Part shown: positions 52,503 through 64,000 of the stretch, piece by piece | How positions within the stretch are numbered: the first letter of the stretch is position 1 | Layout of the letters: each line of letters opens with the position of its first letter | DNA from: Xanthomonas sacchari | Lineage (GTDB): Bacteria; Pseudomonadota; Gammaproteobacteria; Xanthomonadales; Xanthomonadaceae | Reading direction: 5' to 3' | NCBI RefSeq assembly: GCF_040529065.1 | Contig: NZ_CP132343.1 | Span: 3,224,001-3,288,000, forward strand | DNA length: 64,000 bases | Program-made: the position numbers and the translations under genes | Notes under the pieces: model-generated | The model's database searches: none | Told to the model about the DNA's origin: nothing | Seen by the model: only the letters and a program-made list of their open reading frames with translations

Positions 52503-53882
52503 ATGACCCGCATGCACGATGTTCCGCTGCTGCCCCCGGACGACGCCCAGACCCTGCAGCGCATCGCCGGCTGCGAGCAGATCGACCTGCTGCTGCCGGA
52601 CTGCAACGGCCTGCTGCGCGGCAAGCGCATCGCCCGCGATGCGTTGGACAAGGTCTACCGCGACGGGGTGTGCCTGCCGATGTCGCTGATCGCCACCGAC
52701 ATCACCGGCAACACCGTCGAGGAAACCGGGCTCGGCTACGACATCGGCGACGAGGACCGGCTGTGCTTTCCGGTGCCGGGCAGCCTGCGGCCGGTGCCAT
52801 GGGCGCCAGTGCCGTCGGCGCAGTTGCTGCTGACGATGCAGGACGGCGCCGGCGGCGCGCTCGACTTCGCCCCGCGCCAAGTGCTGGCGCAGGTGCTGGC
52901 GCGGCTGCAGGCACGCGGGCTGACGCCGGTGATCGCGGTGGAACTGGAGTTCTACCTGTTCGACCCGCACGCCGATGCGCACGGCCGCCCGCAGCCGCCG
53001 CTGCACGCCCACAGCGGGCTGCGCAGCGACAGCACCCAGGTGTATTACATGCAGGAACTGGACGACCAGCGCGGCTTCACCGACGCGGTCGCGCAGGCCT
53101 GCCGCGCGCAGGGCATCCCGGCCGACACCGCGGTCGCCGAATACGCGCCGGGCCAGTTCGAGATCAACCTCAAGCATCGCGCCGATGCGCTGGCCGCCTG
53201 CGACGATGCAGTGCTGCTCAAGCGCGCGATCAAGGCGATCGCGCAGCAGCAGGGCCTGCTCGCCAGCTTCATGGCCAAGCCGTTCGCCGCGCAGTCCGGC
53301 AGCGGCCTGCACCTGCACGTGAGCCTGCTGGACGGTGCCGGCGACAACGTGTTCGCCTGCACTCCGCAGGCGCCGGCCACGCCCTTGCGCCATGCCATCG
53401 GCGGGCTGCAGCACAGCGCCGAGGACTGCCTGCTGCTGTTCGCCCCGCACGCCAACAGCTACCGGCGCTTCGTCGCCAACGCCTTCGTGCCGCTCAACGA
53501 CAGTTGGGGCTTCAACAACCGCACGGTGGCGATGCGGGTGCCGCACAGCGACCCGGCCAACACCCGCATCGAACACCGCATCGCCGGCGCCGACGCCAAT
53601 CCCTACCTGGTCGCCGCGGCGGTACTCGCCGGCATCGAGCACGGCCTGGCGCAGGGTCTCGATCCGGGCCCGCCGACGCAGGGCAACGCCTACGCGCAAC
53701 ACGCCGCACGCGAGCCGGACTGGCGCGGCGCGATCGCCCGTTTCCTGGATAGCGACTTCGCCGCCACCGCCTTCGGCACGCGCTTCCGGCATATCTACGG
53801 CCAGCAGAAGCGCCGCGAGCTGCTGGACTTCCAGGCGCAGGTCAGCGATGTGGACTATCGCTGGTATTTGCGCACGGTTTGA
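52503..53882 (+). CDS. Second gamma-glutamylpolyamine synthetase-like protein (glutamine-synthetase family)
   Basis: 459 residues from ATG MTRMHDVPLLPPDD. A paralogue of the other synthetase with all core motifs: AVELEFYLFD, GQFEINLKHRADAL, LHLHVSLLDG, ANSYRRF, NRTVAMRVP and RIEHRIAGADANPYLVAAA. Sequence differs throughout, so it probably handles another polyamine or monoamine. Divergent to puuD. Followed after 105 bp by puuB on the same strand; the first part of the heptad element lies between. In Pseudomonas several such paralogues with distinct amines are known. Confidence 0.9.
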   Translation: MTRMHDVPLLPPDDAQTLQRIAGCEQIDLLLPDCNGLLRGKRIARDALDKVYRDGVCLPMSLIATDITGNTVEETGLGYDIGDEDRLCFPVPGSLRPVPWAPVPSAQLLLTMQDGAGGALDFAPRQVLAQVLARLQARGLTPVIAVELEFYLFDPHADAHGRPQPPLHAHSGLRSDSTQVYYMQELDDQRGFTDAVAQACRAQGIPADTAVAEYAPGQFEINLKHRADALAACDDAVLLKRAIKAIAQQQGLLASFMAKPFAAQSGSGLHLHVSLLDGAGDNVFACTPQAPATPLRHAIGGLQHSAEDCLLLFAPHANSYRRFVANAFVPLNDSWGFNNRTVAMRVPHSDPANTRIEHRIAGADANPYLVAAAVLAGIEHGLAQGLDPGPPTQGNAYAQHAAREPDWRGAIARFLDSDFAATAFGTRFRHIYGQQKRRELLDFQAQVSDVDYRWYLRTV

Positions 53883-53885
53883 AGG

Positions 53886-54033
53886 CTGGGAATCGGGAAT
53901 GGTGAATCGGGAATCGAAAGCAGGCACCGCGAATGCGCCTGCAGCCCGGCGCGTGGTGTGCCTGGGTCGTCACAACGGTTCGCCGCCATGACCGGAGCTT
54001 CTCCCATTCCCCGTTCCCGAGTCGCCATTCCCG
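53886..54033. repeat. Inverted G-rich heptad element (copy B), overlapping the puuB start
   Basis: 148 bp. GGGAATC-like units at 53888-53916 face the complement at 54003-54033. It shares the right junction GCTTCTCCCATTCCC (54 kb copy near 53995-54010) with copy A at 36978-37126, similar spacing, and a GTSACA...CGG...CCATSA pattern in the core. The ATG and the first 15 codons of puuB lie in its right arm. Confidence 0.7.
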
Positions 54034-55295
54034 GCGCGTCCTGGTACCTCGACAGCGCCGCACCGTTCCCGAAACAGGAACCATTACGAGGCAAGGTACG
54101 CGCCGACGTGTGCATCCTCGGCGCGGGCTACACCGGGCTGAGTGCGGCATTGGCTCTGGCCGAGGCCGGGTATCGGGTGGTGGTGCTGGAGGCGCAGCGG
54201 GTCGGCTGGGGGGCGTCCGGGCGCAACGGCGGGCAGGCCATCGTCGGCTACGGCTGCGAGCAGCACACCCTCGAAGCCCTGCTCGGCCAGGACGATGCGC
54301 GGCTGCTGTTCGATTTCTCGCGCGACGGCATGCACCTGCTGCGCAGCCGCATCGCCCGCCACGGCATCGCCTGCGACTGGCGCGACGGGCATGCGCACGT
54401 GGCGATCAAGCCGCGGCAGGAACGCGCGTTGCGCGCCGGCATCATCGAGATGGCGCAGCGCTACGACTATCCGCTGCAATGGTGGGACCGCGCGCAGCTG
54501 CAGTCGCAGTTGCGCAGCCCGCGCTATCTGGGGGCGATGTACGACGCCGCCAGCGGCCACCTGCATCCGCTGGAGTACGCGCGCGGCCTGGCGCGGGCGG
54601 CGCTGGCGGCCGGCGTACGCATCCACGAGCAGACGCCGGTCACGCAACTGGTGCGCGGCGCGCGGCCGATCCTGCGCAGCGCGCATGGCGAGGTCGAGGG
54701 CGAGTTCGCCATCCTCGCCGGCAATGCCTGGCTGCGCGGCATCGCCCCGGAGCTGGAATCGCGGATCATGCCGGTCGGCACCTACATCGGCGCCAGTGCG
54801 CCGCTGGGCAAGGCGCTGGCCCGCGAGCTGATCGGCAACGACATGGCGGTGGCCGACGTCAACTGGGCACTGGACTACTTCCGCCTCAGCCGCGATCACC
54901 GGCTGCTGTTCGGCGGCCGCGCCAGCTATTCGTCGCTGCCGCCGCCCGGCCTGCGCGGGGTGATGACCCGGCGCATGCGCCGGGTATTTCCGCAACTGCG
55001 CCAGGTCGAGATGGAGTCGGTATGGGGCGGCTACGTCGACATCACCCGCAACCGCGCCCCGCACTGGGGCCGGCTGACCCCGAACGTGTACTTCGCGCAG
55101 GGCTTCTCCGGCCACGGCGTGGCCGCCACCGGCCTGGCCGGCGCGGTCATCGCCGCGGCGATCGGCGGACAGGCGCAGCGGCTGGACGTGTTCGCGCGGA
55201 TTCCGCACGCGCCCTTCCCCGGCGGCCGCCTGCTGCGCACGCCGCTGCTGGTGGCGGCGATGTCCTGGTACAAGCTGCGCGACGCGCTGTGGTAG
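53988..55295 (+). CDS. puuB: FAD-dependent gamma-glutamylputrescine oxidase PuuB
   Basis: 435 residues, DAO family. ATG at 53988 is the only usable start; the first about 17 residues (MTGASPIPRSRVAIPGA) come from the heptad repeat. Homology to PuuB begins at SWYLDSAAPF. The FAD motif DVCILGAGYTGLSAALALAEAG (about 37-58) and WGASGRNGGQ are conserved. Oxidises gamma-glutamylputrescine to the aldehyde with H2O2. C-terminal APHWGRLTPNVYFAQGFSGHGV is the second FAD-binding segment. Operon with the second synthetase. Confidence 0.9.
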   Translation: MTGASPIPRSRVAIPGASWYLDSAAPFPKQEPLRGKVRADVCILGAGYTGLSAALALAEAGYRVVVLEAQRVGWGASGRNGGQAIVGYGCEQHTLEALLGQDDARLLFDFSRDGMHLLRSRIARHGIACDWRDGHAHVAIKPRQERALRAGIIEMAQRYDYPLQWWDRAQLQSQLRSPRYLGAMYDAASGHLHPLEYARGLARAALAAGVRIHEQTPVTQLVRGARPILRSAHGEVEGEFAILAGNAWLRGIAPELESRIMPVGTYIGASAPLGKALARELIGNDMAVADVNWALDYFRLSRDHRLLFGGRASYSSLPPPGLRGVMTRRMRRVFPQLRQVEMESVWGGYVDITRNRAPHWGRLTPNVYFAQGFSGHGVAATGLAGAVIAAAIGGQAQRLDVFARIPHAPFPGGRLLRTPLLVAAMSWYKLRDALW

Positions 55296-55374
55296 CCGTC
55301 GCGCCACCCTCAAGTTTGCGCGCGCGCGGCCGCTAACCGGGTTCCACCCCTGGATTGCCGCCCGCGAGGCACGC

Positions 55375-56712
55375 ATGTCGCACCCGTTGTCGATCGCCCC
55401 GATCGCCCCCGACGGCAGCCCCGCACAGCAGCGCATCCTGCTGGTGGAAAACTCGCGAACCTTCACCGACCTGCTGCGCGCGGCGATCGCGCAACGGGTC
55501 GAACTGCCGGTCGTGGTGGTCTCCACCCTGGCCGAGGCGGCCGCCGCGCTGGACGACGGCGGCTCCTGGTTCCTGGCGCTGACCGGGCTGGTGCTGGCCG
55601 ATGGCGACCGCGACGCCGTGGTGGACTTCTTCGTCGCGCGCGGCCTGCCCACGGTGGTGGTCAGCGGGGTCTACGACGAAAGCCTGCGCAAGCGCATCCT
55701 GACCCAGCAGATCATCGACTTCGTGCTGAAGAATGCGCCGGACAGCATCGATTACCTGGCCTGGCTGGTGCAACGGCTGGCGCGCAACCGCGCCATCACC
55801 GCGCTGGTGGTGGACGACTCGCCGTCGGCGCGCGCCTACGCCGCCTCGCTGCTGAAGATGTACGGCTACCGCGTGGTCGAGGCCGCCGACGGCGCCGCCG
55901 GGCTGCGCGCGATCGAGGCCAATCCGTCGATCCGCCTGGCCGTGGTGGACCAGGAGATGCCGGGCATGGAAGGCGTGGAATTCACCCGCCGGCTGCGCAC
56001 CTTGCGCGCACGCGACATGCTGGCGGTGATCGGCCTGTCCGGCAACAACGACCCCTCGCTGGTGCCGCGCTTCCTCAAGAACGGCGCCAACGACTTCCTG
56101 CGCAAGCCCTTCTCGCGCGAGGAGTTCTTCTGCCGGGTCTCGCAGAACGTGGACCAGCTGGAGCTGATCGGCACGCTGCAGGACCTGGCCACGCGCGATT
56201 TCCTCACCAGCCTGCCCAACCGCCGGCACTTCCTCGAACAGAGCCAGCGCGCGCTGCCGCAGTGGCTGGCGCGGCAGGAACCGGTCAGCGTGGCGATGCT
56301 CGACATCGACCACTTCAAGCACATCAACGACACCTGCGGTCACGAGGCCGGCGACGAGGCGCTGCGCGCGGTCGCCGCGACCCTGGCCGCGCACGCGCGC
56401 CCGCAGGACATGGTGGCGCGCTTCGGCGGCGAGGAATTCTGCATGCTGGTGCCGGGCCTGGACGCGACCACGGCCGCCGACTACTTCGAGACCCTGCGCG
56501 CGCGCATCGCCGACCTCAAGATCCCGGTGGGCACGCAGACCCTGCGCCTGACCATCAGCATCGGCGTCAGCAGCAGCGGCCCGCAGCGCCAGACCCTGCA
56601 TCCGCTGCTGACCGAGGCCGACAAGTATCTCTACCTGGCCAAGGCCGGCGGCCGCAACCGGGTCGAATGCGCGCCGCCGCCGGAGTCGGCGCTCAGCGAC
56701 GCGGCCGCCTGA
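55375..56712 (+). CDS. PleD-like REC-REC-GGDEF diguanylate cyclase
   Basis: 445 residues. First receiver (about 19-135) has RILLVENSRTF, but the phosphoacceptor Asp is replaced (FLALTGLVLADG), so it is probably an adaptor. Second receiver (about 141-260) is intact: VVDDSPSAR, acceptor Asp192 (AVVDQEMPG), Lys in FLRKPFS. GGDEF domain (about 285-435) has active GGEEF at 351-355 and an RxxD inhibitory site (RPQD) five residues before. Makes cyclic di-GMP upon phosphorylation. The 3' end overlaps the convergent transporter gene by 20 bp. Confidence 0.93.
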   Translation: MSHPLSIAPIAPDGSPAQQRILLVENSRTFTDLLRAAIAQRVELPVVVVSTLAEAAAALDDGGSWFLALTGLVLADGDRDAVVDFFVARGLPTVVVSGVYDESLRKRILTQQIIDFVLKNAPDSIDYLAWLVQRLARNRAITALVVDDSPSARAYAASLLKMYGYRVVEAADGAAGLRAIEANPSIRLAVVDQEMPGMEGVEFTRRLRTLRARDMLAVIGLSGNNDPSLVPRFLKNGANDFLRKPFSREEFFCRVSQNVDQLELIGTLQDLATRDFLTSLPNRRHFLEQSQRALPQWLARQEPVSVAMLDIDHFKHINDTCGHEAGDEALRAVAATLAAHARPQDMVARFGGEEFCMLVPGLDATTAADYFETLRARIADLKIPVGTQTLRLTISIGVSSSGPQRQTLHPLLTEADKYLYLAKAGGRNRVECAPPPESALSDAAA

Positions 56713-57973
56713 TCGCCAGCAGCGCCAGCAAGGTCAGCAGCGCCGCCGCGCTGAGGTAGTAGCCCACCCAGGGCAGGCCGTACTGCTTGGCCAGCCACAC
56801 CGCGACATACGGCGCCGGCGCCGCACCGAGGATGCCGGCCAGATTGAACGCCAGCGAGGCGCCGGTGTAGCGCACCGGCACCGGAAACAGTTCGGCCAGC
56901 AGCGTGCCGCAGGGGCCGTAGGTCAGGCCCATGAAGAAGAAGCCCAGCGCCAGGAAGCCCAGCACCTGCCAGGGCTGCCCGGCCTGGAACAGCGGCGCGA
57001 ACAGCAGCCCGAACGCGACGATCGCGACGGTGGCCACCAGCATCGCCGGGCGCGTGCCGCGGCGGTCGCCATACCAGGCCGACAAGGGAATGCCGGCGGC
57101 GAAGAACAGGATGCCGACCATCTGCAGCAGCAGGAACTGCTCGCGGCTGTAGTGCAGCGTAGCGGTGCCGTAGCCCAGCGCGAACACCGTCATCAGGTAG
57201 AACAGCACGAAGGTCGCCAGCACCGCGAACGTGCCCAGCAGCGTCGCGCCGACATGCTGCGACAGCACCGTCTGCATCGGCAGGCGCACGCGCTCGTTGC
57301 GGTCCAGGGCGCGCTGGAAGTCCGGGGTCTCGTGGATGCGCAGGCGCACCCACAGCCCGGTGATCACCAACAGGGCGCTGGCGACGAACGGGATGCGCCA
57401 GCCCCAGTGCAGGAACTGCGCCTCGTCCAGCAGCGCGCCCAGCAGCAGGAAGATGCCCGAACACAGCAGGAAGCCGAGCGGCGCGCCCAACTGCGGGAAC
57501 ATGCCGTACCAGGCGCGCTTGCCCGGGGGCGCGTTCTCGGTGGCCAGCAGCACCGCCCCGCCCCACTCGCCGCCCAGGCCCAGGCCCTGGCCGAAGCGGC
57601 ACAGCACCAGCAGCGCCGGCGCCCACAGGCCGATGCGCCCGTAACTGGGCAGCAGGCCGATCAGCACGGTGGACAGGCCCATGGTCAGCAGCGCCGCCAC
57701 CAGGGTGGCCTTGCGCCCGACCCGGTCGCCGAAATGGCCGAACAGCGCCGACCCCAGCGGCCGCGCGACGAAGGCCACGGCGAAGGTCGCCAGCGACTGC
57801 AGCTGCGCCGCATCGGCATCGCCTTCGGGGAAGAACAGCTTGGGGAACACCAGCACCGCGGCGGTGGCGTAGATGTAGAAGTCGAAGAACTCGATGGTGG
57901 TGCCGACCAGGCTGGCCAGCAGCACGCGACGCGGCGAATTGACGGGCGGAACGGGAGACGCGGCAACGGTCAT
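56693..57973 (-). CDS. MHS-family MFS transporter
   Basis: 426 residues, 12 helices, metabolite:H+ symporter type (ShiA/KgtP/ProP-like). Motifs: LVGTTIEFFDFYIYATAAVLVFPKLFF, GSALFGHFGDRVGRKATLV (motif A) and RFGQGLGLGGEWGGAVLLATENAP. Substrate unknown; family members take up shikimate, citrate or proline/betaine. Convergent with the PleD-like gene; 95 bp upstream gap to the following gene on the same strand. Confidence 0.9.
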   Translation of the reverse strand: MTVAASPVPPVNSPRRVLLASLVGTTIEFFDFYIYATAAVLVFPKLFFPEGDADAAQLQSLATFAVAFVARPLGSALFGHFGDRVGRKATLVAALLTMGLSTVLIGLLPSYGRIGLWAPALLVLCRFGQGLGLGGEWGGAVLLATENAPPGKRAWYGMFPQLGAPLGFLLCSGIFLLLGALLDEAQFLHWGWRIPFVASALLVITGLWVRLRIHETPDFQRALDRNERVRLPMQTVLSQHVGATLLGTFAVLATFVLFYLMTVFALGYGTATLHYSREQFLLLQMVGILFFAAGIPLSAWYGDRRGTRPAMLVATVAIVAFGLLFAPLFQAGQPWQVLGFLALGFFFMGLTYGPCGTLLAELFPVPVRYTGASLAFNLAGILGAAPAPYVAVWLAKQYGLPWVGYYLSAAALLTLLALLAIRRPRR

Positions 57974-58067
57974 GGAGGCGACATCGACAGGCAATCGGCC
58001 GATTCTGGCAGATCGGCGAAGCTGCGACGCGCTTGGTTGCGCCGGCAACGATCGCCAGCGAGGCGCC

Positions 58068-58999
58068 TCACGCCACGCTGGCCCGCGCGCGTCCGCCCTG
58101 CTTGGCCAGATACAGCTGTGCATCGGCCTGCGCCAGCAACTGTGCGGCGCTGGTCTCGGCCTGGGGCAGCGCCACCGCACCGCCCAGGCTGATGCTCACG
58201 CATGGCCCCAGCGGCGAGGCCGCATGCGCCAGTTGCAATGCTTCCACCCCGTGCAGCATGCGCTGCGCCACCTCGCGCACGCCCTCGGCCTCGCTGCCCG
58301 GCAGCAGCGCCACGAATTCCTCGCCGCCGTAGCGGGCCAGCAGATCGTGCGGGCGCAAAACGCAGCCGGCCAGCGCCTGGGCGACGGCGCGCAGGCAGCC
58401 GTCGCCGAGTTGATGGCCGTAGTGGTCGTTGTAGCGCTTGAAGTAGTCCACGTCGATCATCAGCACGCCGCAGGGCTTGCCTTCGCGCAGGCAGGCCTGC
58501 CAGTGCGTGCCCAGGGCCTCGTCGAACCGGCGGCGATTGGCCACCTCGGTCAGCCCATCCAGCAGCGCGACCTCGCGCAACAGGTCGCTCTGCAGCTTCA
58601 TGATCAGATGGTTCTGCACCCGCGCCCGCACCACCACCGGCTGCACCGGCTTGCTGATGAAATCGGCGCCCCCGGCCTCCAGCGCGGCGACCTCGTCCTC
58701 CGGCGCATCCTGCCCGGTGACGAACACCACCGGAATGTCCGCCGTCACCGGGTCGGCCTTGAGCCGGCGGCAGACCTGCAGGCCGTCCAGTTCCGGCATC
58801 ATCACGTCCAGCAGCACCAGGTCCGGCGGCTGCTGCTGGCACAAGGCCAGGGCACGCGCGCCATCCAGCGCCATGCTGACCTCGCAGGCGTCGCGCAGCA
58901 GTTCGTGCAGCGCGTGGATGTTGATCGGCTGGTCGTCCACGATCAGCACACGCGGGCGCCGTCCCTGCGGGGCGAGGCGTCGGTAGGCAGCGAAATCGC

Positions 59000-59003
<4 letters not shown>
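58068..59003 (-). CDS. REC-GGDEF diguanylate cyclase response regulator
   Basis: 311 residues. Receiver (about 18-135): VLIVDDQPINIHALHELL, acceptor Asp66 (VLLDVMMPELDG), Lys in FISKPVQP. GGDEF (about 155-305) has GGEEF at 226-230 and RPHD as the inhibitory site five residues before. ATG overlaps the stop of the hybrid kinase (ATGA), so it is the likely output of that kinase, turning its signal into cyclic di-GMP. No partner phosphodiesterase in the window. Confidence 0.94.
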
Positions 59004-63853
<4,850 letters not shown>

Positions 63854-64000
63854 GCGTGTCCCCGGTGCGGCATCGGCGGCTGCCCGCGGCAGCGTGACCG
63901 ACGCCCGACGTGCCTTCCGCCCGGCATGTCGCGGAAGCTGCAGTCGTTGCTGGCGTGATCGGCGTGGGCCGGGCGAACTTGACCGTCAGCAGGCGCGAAT
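63854..64000. other. Leader of the hybrid kinase gene, window edge
   Basis: 147 bp upstream of the kinase start. It should hold the promoter; no boxes were fixed. Nothing else is visible before the window ends. Confidence 0.4.

Overview
The window is GC-rich chromosomal DNA of a gammaproteobacterium of the order Xanthomonadales, most likely a Xanthomonas or close relative. The evidence is the GC-rich codon use, the dispersed hairpin repeats that begin with GTAG, the G-rich heptad repeats between genes, the two large TonB-dependent receptors, and the local gene orders (minor pilins, purEK, trm112-nadC, petABC-sspAB, miaB...phoH...ybeY...corC). This is inferred from sequence features only. No rRNA, tRNA, CRISPR array, insertion sequence or prophage was seen.

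Layout. 1-2400: minor pilin operon fimT-pilV-pilW-pilX on the minus strand, cut by the window start, with a divergent FimS/AlgZ-like histidine kinase (2564-3601). 3591-4979: nucleotide nucleosidase ppnN. 5089-11398: two TonB-dependent receptors, each with a strong terminator hairpin of the same core sequence. 11700-16996: small housekeeping block (marC, SDR, grxD, an unusual sodB, purEK, trm112-nadC). 17281-20451: DUF2272, DUF3301, sspB and sspA. 20622-23256: cytochrome bc1 complex. 23403-26115: lytic transglycosylase, then a divergent WYL regulator / glutathione S-transferase pair with a perfect palindrome between them. 26328-36957: the miaB-phoH-ybeY-corC order, interrupted by an ArsR-OsmC-ACT module and by three exported proteins of unknown function, ending with DUF4105 and corA.

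37129-55295 is a polyamine region: an aldehyde dehydrogenase, the PotGHI transporter core, the binding protein PotF, a class III (putrescine-type) aminotransferase, two glutamine-synthetase-like gamma-glutamylpolyamine synthetases, the PuuD hydrolase and the PuuB oxidase. Together they would import putrescine, gamma-glutamylate it, oxidise it and release GABA, or deaminate it directly through the aminotransferase. A tripartite EmrA-EmrB-OprM pump operon sits between potG and potF. 55375-63853 is a signalling block: a PleD-like REC-REC-GGDEF protein, an MHS-type transporter, a REC-GGDEF protein and, overlapping it, a 1617-residue CHASE/PAS/hybrid histidine kinase with two receivers and an HPt domain.

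The most unusual material is non-coding: a 750-bp nested inverted repeat between the aminotransferase and puuA genes, a 145-bp near-perfect hairpin upstream of miaB whose mismatches are G-U compatible, and paired inverted G-rich heptad arrays, one of which supplies the start codon and first residues of puuB. Among the proteins, the SOD lacks the gatekeeper Tyr and the SDR lacks the catalytic Tyr-Lys pairing.
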